DNA of 64,000 bases, taken from NCBI GenBank assembly GCA_047030855.1, contig JBKYIJ010000008.1, forward strand, positions 992,001 to 1,056,000, in the 5' to 3' direction. Source of the DNA: QVMM01 sp047030855 (GTDB lineage Bacteria; Bacteroidota; Bacteroidia; Bacteroidales; Dysgonomonadaceae). Every line of letters starts with the position of its first letter. Position 1 is the first letter of the stretch. Of this stretch, positions 37,551-46,791 are shown in pieces. The translations under genes and the position numbers were made by a program. The notes beneath the pieces are model-generated. The model was not told the origin of the DNA. It did no database searches and saw nothing but the letters and a program-made list of their open reading frames with translations.

Positions 37551-38168
37551 TTATCCGAAACTGTTTTTCTTCAAAAGATTATAAAACTTTAGGTACGAAG
37601 ATCTTAAATCATTCGTATTTATGTTTACATAATTGCTGAAAGCGGAGAATACGCCCAGCCCGAAAGGAATAGTCAAAAATGATTGTGCAACATAATCAAT
37701 ATCTATATCCGATTTTATTTCGCCGCTTCTCATTGCAAACTGAACCAGACTTCTCCAACCGTTAAACTCTTTTTCGGTCTGTAAGTTTATTTGCTCTTTG
37801 AAATTTTTGCTGTGTTCGGTTGCCTGAAACATAAATTGGAACAAATAATAATCCGCCATTTTGGTAGAAACCGTTTCTTTCAGAGAATTAAGATAATTCT
37901 GCCTGTTTTTCAAAGAAGCAAGAATAGCACTTTGAAGTGTTTTTTTCTCTTCATCCGTTATTAAGGAATAACTTGAAAACATCGGTAAGAGATATTCATT
38001 GATAATATCTTCATAAATCTCTTCTTTGCTGCTGAAATGGTGATATATCGCACCTCTCGAAACTTTGGCTGCTTCCTGAATCTCTCTCATCGAAACAGAA
38101 TCATAACTTCGGGTAAGAAAAAGGTTAAATGCTTTTTCCAGAATTTTCTTTTTGGAATTATTTATCAT
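37551..38168 (-). CDS. TetR-family transcriptional regulator
   Basis: A 205-residue regulator. The N-terminal helix-turn-helix reads FLTRSYDSVSMREIQEAA then KVSRGAIYHHFSSKEEIYED; the C-terminal ligand domain has no signature I can name. It is transcribed away from ychF, with 155 bases between starts. A near-perfect palindrome at 38191-38210 lies 23 bases before its start and is its likely operator. No transporter is adjacent to suggest a regulon. Confidence 0.88.
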   Translation of the reverse strand: MINNSKKKILEKAFNLFLTRSYDSVSMREIQEAAKVSRGAIYHHFSSKEEIYEDIINEYLLPMFSSYSLITDEEKKTLQSAILASLKNRQNYLNSLKETVSTKMADYYLFQFMFQATEHSKNFKEQINLQTEKEFNGWRSLVQFAMRSGEIKSDIDIDYVAQSFLTIPFGLGVFSAFSNYVNINTNDLRSSYLKFYNLLKKNSFG

Positions 38169-38190
38169 ATAATCAAAAAATTACACATTT

Positions 38191-38210
38191 TAGACTGACT
38201 CTTCGGTCTA
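38191..38210. promoter_or_regulatory. Inverted repeat, candidate TetR operator
   Basis: TAGACTGA-CTCT-TCGGTCTA: eight-base arms with a single mismatch, 23 bases before the tetR start on the minus strand. The size and place fit a TetR dimer site giving autoregulation; it is about 76 bases before the putative ychF -7 element, so it need not affect ychF. Confidence 0.55.
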
Positions 38211-38285
38211 CAAATATAATACAGTTTCTTAATTCTAAAAAAGGTTTTATAGAATAAATGAGTAAATTATTATACTTGAAATCAT

Positions 38286-38293
38286 TATCTTTG
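38286..38293 (+). promoter_or_regulatory. -7 promoter element of ychF
   Basis: TATCTTTG matches TAnnTTTG and lies 31 bases before the ychF ATG. No TTTG is found at the expected -33 distance, so confidence is limited. Confidence 0.4.
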
Positions 38294-38323
38294 CAGTCTT
38301 TTAAACTGAAACAAAAAAAAATA

Positions 38324-39427
38324 ATGGCATTACAATGCGGAATTGTAGGGCTCCCCAATGTCGGGAAATCCACTCTTTTTAACTGTTTGTCGAACGCTAA
38401 AGCGCAATCGGCAAATTTTCCTTTTTGTACGATAGAACCCAACGTCGGAGTAATAACAGTCCCCGATGAACGTTTAAATAAACTCGCTGAGCTAGTTAAA
38501 CCAAACCGCATTGTTCCTACAACAGTAGAAATAGTGGATATTGCGGGATTGGTAAAAGGCGCAAGCAAAGGAGAAGGCTTAGGAAACAAGTTCCTTGCAA
38601 ATATTCGCGAGACCGATGCCATAATACACGTATTAAGATGCTTCGATGATGACAATATTACCCACGTGGACGGAAGCGTAAACCCTGTACGCGACAAGGA
38701 AATCATCGATACGGAATTGCAGCTTAAAGATTTGGAAACCGTAACATCCCGCATACAAAAAGTCGAAAAACAAGCCAAAACAGGAGGCGACAAAGATGCT
38801 AAAAGAATGTACGAAATACTCCTGCAATTCAAAGAAGCACTGGAACAGGGAAAATCGGCACGCACCGTAAAGTTTGACAACAAAGAAGATGAAAAGCTGG
38901 CTAAAGACTTGTATCTGCTTACTTACAAACCTGTTTTATATGTCTGCAACGTTGACGAGGCAAGTGCAGTGAAAGGAAACAAATATGTCGATCAGGTGCG
39001 TGAAGTTGTAAAGAATGAAGAAGCTCAAATATTGGTTGTAGCAGCCAAGATAGAATCGGAAATAGCAGAATTCGATACTTACGAAGAACGCCAGATGTTC
39101 CTTTCCGAAATAGGACTTTCCGAATCAGGCGTTTCACGGCTGATCCAAGCAGCGTATAAACTGCTCGATCTTCAAACATACTTCACGGCGGGAGTGCAGG
39201 AAGTACGTGCATGGACTTTTTTACGCGGATCGAAGGCGCCGCAATGCGCAGGCATAATCCACACAGACTTCGAAAAAGGATTTATACGGGCGGAAGTCAT
39301 CAAATACAATGATTTCATAACCTTAGGCTCAGAAGCTGCCGTAAAGGAAGCGGGAAAGATGAATGTAGAAGGTAAAGAATACGTCGTGCAAGACGGCGAC
39401 ATCATGCACTTCAGATTCAACGTATAA
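38324..39427 (+). CDS. ychF: Redox-regulated ATPase / Obg-like GTPase YchF
   Basis: A 367-residue member of the Obg-related OLA1/YchF group, which hydrolyses ATP and binds ribosomes. The start at 38324 (MALQCGIVGLPNVGKSTLF) is preferred; an in-frame ATG at 38258 would add 22 odd residues across the promoter. Walker A is GLPNVGKS, the DIAGLVKGASKGEGLGNKFL segment follows, an inserted coiled-coil helix is seen, and the C-terminal TGS domain reads VQEVRAWTFLRGSKAPQCAG. Intact and typical. Confidence 0.95.
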   Translation: MALQCGIVGLPNVGKSTLFNCLSNAKAQSANFPFCTIEPNVGVITVPDERLNKLAELVKPNRIVPTTVEIVDIAGLVKGASKGEGLGNKFLANIRETDAIIHVLRCFDDDNITHVDGSVNPVRDKEIIDTELQLKDLETVTSRIQKVEKQAKTGGDKDAKRMYEILLQFKEALEQGKSARTVKFDNKEDEKLAKDLYLLTYKPVLYVCNVDEASAVKGNKYVDQVREVVKNEEAQILVVAAKIESEIAEFDTYEERQMFLSEIGLSESGVSRLIQAAYKLLDLQTYFTAGVQEVRAWTFLRGSKAPQCAGIIHTDFEKGFIRAEVIKYNDFITLGSEAAVKEAGKMNVEGKEYVVQDGDIMHFRFNV

Positions 39428-39434
39428 AAAAATC

Positions 39435-41036
39435 TTATTTTTTCAGTTTCTGAATTGCCTGTTCTCTTTCAAATTTCAGTAGATAAGTGTCCGGATTAGG
39501 CAAATAATAAATCGGTGCAAACAGCTCCTGATGCTTTTGAATAGCCGGGTACAAATATCTGAACGTAGAGCTGTAGCCCAGTTGTTCCAGAACAACGAAG
39601 TCAACTTTATTGTCTATCAGTCCCTGTATAAGTTCCACATCGTTTTCCGTCCATTTATAATTGCAAATTCGGGTTCTTCCGTACATATAAAACATCGAAG
39701 GCTTGCGTGAACATACCATAACCGTATCGGGGAAATTATCGTGAACGGTTTTAGCTACCTTAAAGAAGTTTTCATAATTCGGAGGAAAAGGAGCTTTATT
39801 TATTTTATGCAAATCCTTTAATTTAGGAAAAGAAACAAGTATGAAAAGAACAGCCAGAATCCACGGAGAAAACGAAGGTGCTATTTTCGTGCGTTTTACT
39901 ATAAAATCCAGAATCGTATATAAACCGACAAATAATCCTACTTCGAAAAACGGCAGGAGCGTTGTTATGTATCTGTTCTGGCTGGGAGCGGAATGCAGGC
40001 ATATAACCCCGAACATGGCAATCACATAAAATATGAAGAAGTATTTATATTTTCCGAACCTGATAAAACCAAGTATAATTACCGCAAAAAGAAGTAAAGC
40101 TATCACCCAGTCGAATAAACCTGATTTAACCTCGTAGTCAACCGAAAAATACGGAATTATCGAGCTTGGTACTGCTTTGGTTATAAGCATGGATAACGTG
40201 TCGAAAAAACGGCTCACGATTCCGCCAAAGTCAAGGACGCCTTCTTCGGGACGCCATGCGTTTGCCATACCGACAGATTCCAGATAGCGGTTACCTTCAA
40301 AACCCTGTATTTTATTCCTTATCATCCAAGGTATCTGACAAATAATAAATCCTGCCACATAGCCCAAAGAATATTTCCATTTTCTTGTACACAGGAAGAA
40401 ACATAAAACAGCAACAAACAAAGCGACACCCTGAGTTCTTATATAATATCCGAAAGCAACCGACAAAATTACAACGTAGAAAAACGGATCTTTCCAAAAA
40501 CGTTTCGAATAGTCGATCTTACTTAACGCCCACAGAGCCAAAACCGACATAAAGAGATAAGACATCTCACTCATCATCATCGTTGCGAAATGCAGAACAT
40601 AATAGTTCAGCAATACAGCTGCCGACGCAACGAAAGCAAGGCTTGTAGGAAGATTGTTGCGTCTGATAAACAAGAAAAACAAAACGGACGAAGCCAACAA
40701 AAACAAGCCGTTATATATTTTCTGAACAAGAATACTGTCCGTAAAAAAGCGGATGAGCGACATCAAGAAAGGATATCCCGGAGGAAAATTATTTGCGGGA
40801 GGATACTCAGAACTGGATATATTGGAATAGCCGTGCCCTTCGGCAATGGAAGTCGCGAGCATATAATAGTCGCAATTGTCGCCATTTAGGTCTATTTTTT
40901 CATTAAAAATATACGAGAACGATATAACGAAAATAATAGCCAATCCGGCTATATAATACCAAATTGAATTTATTTTTTTACTTTGTTCAGTCTTAGTATC
41001 ATTTTTTTTCGTGGTAGTCTTTTTCTGTGTTGACAT
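39435..41036 (-). CDS. ArnT-like GT-C membrane glycosyltransferase
   Basis: A 533-residue polytopic protein with about eleven hydrophobic helices. An Asn/Lys-rich N-terminal tail precedes the first helix (about 28-46); the first periplasmic loop has the acidic DLNGDNCDYYMLATSIAEGH pattern typical of lipid-linked sugar transferases (GT39/GT83), followed by PPGYPFLMSLI. A C-terminal soluble domain of about 100 residues (VCSRKPSMFYMYGRTRI) is periplasmic. It should move a sugar from an undecaprenyl carrier to a surface acceptor. Its start overlaps the upstream oxidoreductase gene by 38 bases, so the two are linked in one unit. Confidence 0.8.
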   Translation of the reverse strand: MSTQKKTTTKKNDTKTEQSKKINSIWYYIAGLAIIFVISFSYIFNEKIDLNGDNCDYYMLATSIAEGHGYSNISSSEYPPANNFPPGYPFLMSLIRFFTDSILVQKIYNGLFLLASSVLFFLFIRRNNLPTSLAFVASAAVLLNYYVLHFATMMMSEMSYLFMSVLALWALSKIDYSKRFWKDPFFYVVILSVAFGYYIRTQGVALFVAVLCFFLCTRKWKYSLGYVAGFIICQIPWMIRNKIQGFEGNRYLESVGMANAWRPEEGVLDFGGIVSRFFDTLSMLITKAVPSSIIPYFSVDYEVKSGLFDWVIALLLFAVIILGFIRFGKYKYFFIFYVIAMFGVICLHSAPSQNRYITTLLPFFEVGLFVGLYTILDFIVKRTKIAPSFSPWILAVLFILVSFPKLKDLHKINKAPFPPNYENFFKVAKTVHDNFPDTVMVCSRKPSMFYMYGRTRICNYKWTENDVELIQGLIDNKVDFVVLEQLGYSSTFRYLYPAIQKHQELFAPIYYLPNPDTYLLKFEREQAIQKLKK

Positions 41037-42559
41037 TCCAAATTATGTTTTTGTCGGTTATCTCTCCTGTAATATGGTTAACAGCTTCTATCGAAGTCAG
41101 CATGGAATGATCCATATTGTTATATCTGTGTTGTCCGTTACGTCCTATGCAATACAGATTCTCAATACCGTTCAGATACTCTACGACTTTATCCATTTGG
41201 TAATAGCTGCCATGATAAGCTGGATATGCTTTCTTTACTTTCTCACGAACGGCATCTTCAACATCATCTTTAGAGATAATTCCTATTTTATCCAATTCGT
41301 CTATCGCAAATTTGATAAATTCCTCGTCGTTCATTTCCCACAGATCTTCACCTTCGTTAGTGAAATACTCCAACCCGATCCAGACTTTGTTTTTAAAATC
41401 AGAAACCATGTATGGAGACCAGTTGTTAAAAATCTGGAGACGCCCGATTTTTACATCCGCTTCCTGTATGTATATCCATGTATCGGGAACGATGTTGTTC
41501 CAAGTCTTGATTTTTGTTTTATTGGTAATTTTCAGTTTATCGACTAACAAACCAACTGTCACAAAATCCCTGTAAGGCAGATTTACGGCAATATTCCTTA
41601 CCTCATCGGTAAGGTTTTTGTCTTCGATAGCTTCTATCAAATCTTTTATAGGCATTGACGATATCAGACAATCGCAATCAAACTCCTTATCCTTTCCTTC
41701 AGTATCGGCAACAACGGAAATAATTTTATTATCTGCAATTTTTATTTTTTTTACAGGACTGTTCATCAATAAGTTTGCACCGTCTTTGACAACATTATTG
41801 GCAACAGTTTCCCACAAATGTCCGGGACCATATTTAGGATACAAAAAATGTTCGATTAGTGAAGTTTCAACATTTTTCTGTTCAATCGAATTATCTTTTT
41901 TCTTAAAAGGTTTTGTAACAATATCTTTAAGAATACCCGACAGTGAAAGCCCTTTTACCCGTTGAGAACCCCAGTCGGCTCCCAATTTGGAAGGATGCAC
42001 TCCCCAGACTTTTTCGGTATAATTCTCAAAAAACATTTTATAGAGAGGTTTTCCGAACCTGTTGATATAGAAATCTTCCAAAGATTTCTCTTCTCTCTTG
42101 GATACTGCGGAAGCCATGTAACCAAACCCTGCTTTTACAGTACGGGAAAAGCCCATATTTACAAAAGTCTGTGGCTGGATGGATATAGGATAATCAAAAA
42201 ATTTCTTCAGATAAAATATGCGTGATACCCTGTTTCGCAGAAGCATCACTATATCGGTTTTTTCAGGATCGGGACCGCCTTTGCTCAATTCTTTATGATT
42301 GTTAAGAAGGATATCGTCTATGGAAGGAGCGCCTTGTATTGGCATTACATTTTTCCACCATTCCATTATTTCATCGTTTTTGGAAAAGAAACGGTGACCT
42401 CCGATATCCATTCTGTTTCCCTTATATTTTATTGTGCGAGCGATACCTCCTATTTCGGAGGAAGCCTCAAAGACAGTCACGGAATTATCCGTTCTCTTTA
42501 AAAAGTTCGCTTGCAGCCGTCAGTCCTGCGGGTCCTGCTCCAACTATAAGTATTTGCAT
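40999..42559 (-). pseudogene. FAD-dependent amine-oxidase-type protein (UDP-galactopyranose mutase-like), frameshifted near the start
   Basis: Flavoprotein of about 519 residues when rebuilt. From the ATG at 42559 the dinucleotide motif reads ILIVGAGPAGLTAASEL, then frame is lost in five As at 42500-42504 (plus strand). Four restores LLKRTDNSVTVFEASSEIGG, the conserved continuation. The rest is intact and contains GNRMDIGGHRFFSKNDE and IGRNGQHRYNNMDHSMLTS. Such proteins belong to the protoporphyrinogen oxidase / UDP-galactopyranose mutase group and in surface-glycan clusters may alter nucleotide or lipid-linked sugars; the reaction is unknown. An in-frame internal start could allow a truncated product without its FAD motif. 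Confidence 0.8.
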
Positions 42560-42660
42560 ATTTGTGTTTATTATATTTTCAAAGAATTAATGAGGGTTAC
42601 AAAGTTTAATATAAATTCGAATAAAAACAAATAGTCTATTATAATTATTTAATAAAAATT

Positions 42661-42668
42661 TATCTTTG
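42661..42668 (+). promoter_or_regulatory. -7 promoter element of the tandem membrane-protein genes
   Basis: TATCTTTG, 38 bases before the ATG at 42706, in a 146-base divergent gap. No clear -33 TTTG is seen. Confidence 0.4.
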
Positions 42669-42705
42669 TGCCGTTATTAGTTCAATTACAAAACTTCACG
42701 AAAGA

Positions 42706-44125
42706 ATGAAGCCTGCAGTTTTAATAAAAAAAATACAACCGAAGATTTGCTTTGTCAATATGTATGATTTTATTCTTATTAAGTTTTTCTTGTAATCTAT
42801 TCAAAATAATACCGGATCAAACTTACGAAAAATTTGATCCGTTTAGTCAGGCTATCGTTTTCGGAAAACTAAGCCGTTCGGAAAAAGACGGAATATTTTC
42901 TTTTTCAGGGTTTCCCGGTGTGAATTATGATAGATCACTTTATAATGAAGAAGAAAACAAGAACAATTATTCCGATCTCATCAGAAATCAAATTATTGTT
43001 GATAACATCAATCAATACGATTACTTCACGAAAGAAAAAGAGATTCCTGACGGGTTTGCCTTATATGTCAGTCATATAGGAGGGCAAATGCATTTATATT
43101 CATTCATAAACCAATTGCTCCCCTTCGAAAAAAGTATTAATTACGAAATACTGAAAGGAATAAATGCTTTTTTGATTGCGTTATGCCTTATATTCTTTTT
43201 AGGCTGGGTGTACAGAAATTTCGGATTTTGGACTTTTTTTGTGACTTTCATTTTATTGTTCTTATCCCCTTGGCTGATCATTTTCGCAGGTCATGCTTTA
43301 TGGTGGTCTGTTTGGAGCCTTTTCTTACCGTTCTTGGTTACACTATTACTTCTGGAAAGGAAAAATAAATATCCGTCAAAAGTAAGTAATAAGCATATTT
43401 ACATTTTTGTATTTATTGCCGTTTTTCTGAAATGTTTTTTCACAGGATTTGAATTTATTACGACTCCGCTTGTCGCAATATATTGTCCTGTTGTATATTA
43501 TTATTGGTTAGAGAAAAAGAAGTTTTCATCATTTCTCCTTTTTTCCCTAAAATTAGGAATAATTGCTCTTGCAGCTGTTTTTTTATATATGTTTTTACTG
43601 ATCGTTCAATTAAATAGTCTGCTGGGAAATTTTTCCGAAGCTATCAATTATATAATAAATTCATATACAAGAAGGACTGATTTAAAACTTTACTCAGATG
43701 TAGTTAAATATTCATGGAAAGATATATTATTTTCAATACTTTATGTTTATAGGATATATTTTAAAGGAAATGCATTCGGATGGTGGAGACAATCACTCAG
43801 TCAATTTTTTTACATTTACTTGTGTATTATAATTTTTATATCCTCCGCTATCACTTTTTTTATTACAAGAAAATCAAAAAACAGAAAATATGGTGCTTTG
43901 TTAATTTGTACTTGGTTTTCAATACTTTGTCCTTTCTCTTGGTTCACTATTTTTGCTTCACATTCTTTTGTGCATCCGCATTTAGATTTTATTGTCTGGT
44001 ATATTCCTTTTTTGCCGTTCGGCTTTTTAATGATCGGTGAATCATTAAAATTATCCGTAATATATTTTAAAAACAAGTGTTCAAAAACTAATGGAAACCA
44101 CAAGATTCAAATTTTTTCTCATTAA
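42706..44125 (+). pseudogene. Polytopic membrane protein, first of two tandem paralogues, frameshift near start
   Basis: A membrane protein of about 472 residues. From the ATG at 42706 the reading is MKPAVLIKK, then frame is lost in eight As at 42726-42733; seven restores KYNRRFALSICMILFLLSFS, the first helix. A TTG at 42752 is the only start in the long frame as given. After one helix comes a soluble loop of about 100 residues (DPFSQAIVFGKLSRS, VSHIGGQMHLYSFI), then about nine helices with Trp-rich HALWWSVWSLFLPF. The layout is like GT-C transferases, but I cannot assign a family. The 3' end overlaps its paralogue by 35 bases. Confidence 0.65.
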
Positions 44126-45467
44126 AAATCAGAAAAATATTATATTGTTTTTCTTTTTTATAATACTGTTCGCCAGTTTTTACTCTAACTTGTGGAAAGT
44201 AGCTTTGCCTTATTATTACAAAACTTTCGATATGTACTCCGAGTCTCTTGTTTTAGGCAAGCTTGCAAGAGCCGATCAAAACGGTATTTATTATGATTCA
44301 GGCTTTTCAGGGACTAATTATGATACGTCATTATTCAATGATAAAGATAATAACTACAACTATAACGAAAGTTCGAGAAATAAAATAATACACGCTTCAA
44401 AAAAATTTCAGTACGGATATTATGTTAACAAAGAAAAGCTTCCCGACGGATATTGCGTGTATATAAGCCATATCGGCGGACAAGGATATTTCTACTCATT
44501 GATAGGAAAAATACTCCCTTTTGATAATTCTTTTAAATATCAAATTTACAGAGGTATAAATGTTTTTCTCATCACGCTTTGTTTTATCCTTTTCATAGGT
44601 TGGGTGTACAGGAGTTTCGGTTTTATACCCTCTTTTGTAACCTTTATTCTCACATTTCTTTCCCCTTGGCTGGTTATATACAGCGGAAACGGTTTATGGT
44701 GGTCGTTATGGGCTTTATATTTACCTTTTATAACTATGTTGCTTTTATTGGAAAGGAGGCATAAACGTCCCGAAAACATCAGTAATCGGGCAATATACGT
44801 CGCTCTGTTTATTGCCGTATTTATTAAATGTTTCTTCACGGGATTTGAATTTGTAACGACATCGTTCCTTGCCGTCTTTTGTCCGATAATATATTATTTC
44901 TGGATCGAAAAGAAAAAAATTTCGTCATTTCTGATTTTTTCTTTAAAAATCGGACTTATAATCATACTTGCCACTCTGCTGTACATGTCCGTTCTTGCTT
45001 TACAATTGAGCGATTATTTAGGCAGCTTTGATTCTGCAATAAACTATATTATCGGTTCATACAACAGAAGGACTGATTTGACAACTCATCCTTATCTGAC
45101 AAGTGTTCCTTCTGCCCTGATGTTTTTATACAGAGCATATCTGGCCGGAGATGCCCTTGTACTGGGTTTCTTCTTAGTTCCGTTTAAGTTCCACTTTGCA
45201 TACTGGTGTCTGATTATTTTAGTATCATCAATCGTTATTTATTTTATAACAAAGAGAACGAATGACAGAAAATATATTGCCTTATTGCTAACAGCATGGC
45301 TCTCTGTTTTATGCCCTTTTTCGTGGTACACAATTTTCAGGGATCATGCCATGTGGCACATACATTTGGATTATATACTGTGGTATATGCCTTTCCTATT
45401 GTACGGTTTTTCCGTAATTGGGGTTTGTATTCAAACAATTATATCCAAGATTCTGATAAAAAAATGA
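44091..45467 (+). CDS. Polytopic membrane protein, second of two tandem paralogues
   Basis: A 458-residue protein clearly homologous along its whole length to the preceding gene (shared LFLSPW, FLGWVYR/FIGWVYR, KCFFTGFEF, CPFSW and the loop YVSHIGGQ). One N-terminal helix (about 17-37) is followed by an extracytoplasmic loop with MYSESLVLGKLARADQNGIYY, where the acidic residues could be a catalytic site as in GT-C enzymes, then about nine helices. The arrangement suggests a gene duplication within a surface-glycan region; a role in transferring or displaying a glycan is an inference. It overlaps the GNAT gene by four bases (ATGA). Confidence 0.75.
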   Translation: METTRFKFFLIKNQKNIILFFFFIILFASFYSNLWKVALPYYYKTFDMYSESLVLGKLARADQNGIYYDSGFSGTNYDTSLFNDKDNNYNYNESSRNKIIHASKKFQYGYYVNKEKLPDGYCVYISHIGGQGYFYSLIGKILPFDNSFKYQIYRGINVFLITLCFILFIGWVYRSFGFIPSFVTFILTFLSPWLVIYSGNGLWWSLWALYLPFITMLLLLERRHKRPENISNRAIYVALFIAVFIKCFFTGFEFVTTSFLAVFCPIIYYFWIEKKKISSFLIFSLKIGLIIILATLLYMSVLALQLSDYLGSFDSAINYIIGSYNRRTDLTTHPYLTSVPSALMFLYRAYLAGDALVLGFFLVPFKFHFAYWCLIILVSSIVIYFITKRTNDRKYIALLLTAWLSVLCPFSWYTIFRDHAMWHIHLDYILWYMPFLLYGFSVIGVCIQTIISKILIKK

Positions 45468-45889
45468 TAAAGGAAGCAAACAAAAAAGATTATCCCGCAT
45501 TAAAAAATATATGGGAAAATTCTGTAAAGGCTACTCATCACTTTCTGTCAGAAGAAGATTTCAAGTTTTATCAATCAAAGATTGTAGAAGAATATTTTCC
45601 ACAATTAAAACTGTATTATTCAGAAAAAAATAATATCATTGCAGGCTTTATCGGAGTAGATAAAAACAAACTTGAAATGCTGTTCGTAGACGACAAGTTC
45701 CGAGGCAAAGGAATCGGAAAAGAATTACTTTTGTATGCTGTCGATAAACTCAGAATAAAAAAAGTAGACGTTAATGAACAAAACGAGCAAGCAATCGGTT
45801 TTTACAAAAGATTTGGTTTCATAATAGAAAAACGTTCTGAATATGACGGAGAAGGAAAAGCCTATCCAATATTACAGATGTCTTTATAA
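45464..45889 (+). CDS. GNAT-family N-acetyltransferase
   Basis: A 141-residue acetyl-CoA-dependent acetyltransferase. The start at 45464 overlaps the upstream stop (ATGA); longer in-frame starts fall inside the membrane-protein gene and would add residues unlike the family. The acetyl-CoA-binding motif is MLFVDDKFRGKGIGKELL, followed by the C-terminal VNEQNEQAIGFYKRFGF, both typical. The short form resembles YjaB-like enzymes; the acceptor amine is unknown. Coupling to the membrane protein suggests only shared expression. Confidence 0.88.
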   Translation: MIKEANKKDYPALKNIWENSVKATHHFLSEEDFKFYQSKIVEEYFPQLKLYYSEKNNIIAGFIGVDKNKLEMLFVDDKFRGKGIGKELLLYAVDKLRIKKVDVNEQNEQAIGFYKRFGFIIEKRSEYDGEGKAYPILQMSL

Positions 45890-45944
45890 AATATTTATAT
45901 ACAATTAATTACAAACTTTATTAACAAAATTATTTATTAAAAAC

Positions 45945-46736
45945 ATGAAAAAAATTATTATGCTTGTTGCCTGTATGGTAACTTTTGTTGTGTCTGCAAA
46001 TGCACAATTCGGAAAATTGAAAATTGACAAAAAACAAGTAGATGCCGTATCAAAAGGAGCAAAAGCATTTACTCTTACCGATGAAGAAATTGCGGCCTAT
46101 TGTAAAGAATACGTTGACTGGACTGATGAACACAATCCTGTTTGTAAAACTACCGATAAAGATGCAGGAATGAAAGCTGTTGCTCAGCGTCTCGAAAAAA
46201 TTGTTTCTTCCATCCCTGCTGATCTGACAAAAGACCTTAATCTTAACTTCAAAGCATATTACGTAGTTGATGTTAATGCTTTTGCCTGTGCCGACGGTAG
46301 TGTGAGAGTATTTGCAGGACTTATGGAAAAAATGACTGACGATCAGATTCTGGCTGTAATCGGACACGAAATCGGACACGTCGTTAACAAAGACTCAAAA
46401 GATGCCTTCAAAACCGCATTGCTTACTTCAGCATTGAAAGATGCCGTAGCATCAACAGGAGCCGCTGCCGCCGCTCTTACAGATTCTCAATTGGGTGCTT
46501 TGGGTGAAGCGTTGGCAAATGCACAATTTTCTCAGAAACAAGAATCAGCAGCCGATTCTTTTTCTTATGACTTTTTGGAAAAATGCGGGAAAGAACCTGC
46601 TGCAATGGCTTCTTCTTTAGGGGTACTGCTTAAAATGGAACAGGATGCGAATGTAAAAGACAGCAAAACTCAACAATTATTTTCAAGCCACCCGGGATTG
46701 GATAAAAGAATCAAAGACTTGGAAAAGAAAAAATAA
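45945..46736 (+). CDS. M48-family zinc metalloprotease, secreted
   Basis: A 263-residue protein with an N-terminal signal peptide (cleavage near ANAQ). The zinc motif HEIGH begins at residue 141, preceded by DDQILAVIG, and the third ligand Glu is in QKQESAADSFSYDFL. Family relatives in E. coli (LoiP, YcaL) act in outer-membrane quality control; this role is inferred. There is no lipobox, so it should be soluble in the periplasm. A bidirectional terminator follows 19 bases after the stop. Confidence 0.9.
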   Translation: MKKIIMLVACMVTFVVSANAQFGKLKIDKKQVDAVSKGAKAFTLTDEEIAAYCKEYVDWTDEHNPVCKTTDKDAGMKAVAQRLEKIVSSIPADLTKDLNLNFKAYYVVDVNAFACADGSVRVFAGLMEKMTDDQILAVIGHEIGHVVNKDSKDAFKTALLTSALKDAVASTGAAAAALTDSQLGALGEALANAQFSQKQESAADSFSYDFLEKCGKEPAAMASSLGVLLKMEQDANVKDSKTQQLFSSHPGLDKRIKDLEKKK

Positions 46737-46754
46737 TATCAAATTAGAATAAAT

Positions 46755-46787
46755 AAAAAAGCTATCGAGTTTTCGATAGCTTTTTTT
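46755..46787. terminator. Bidirectional terminator, M48 protease and tyrosine phosphatase genes
   Basis: AAAAAAGCTATCGA-GTTT-TCGATAGCTTTTTTT: a perfect stem with A and T tracts on both sides, between two convergent genes. Confidence 0.9.
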
Positions 46788-46791
46788 ATTT

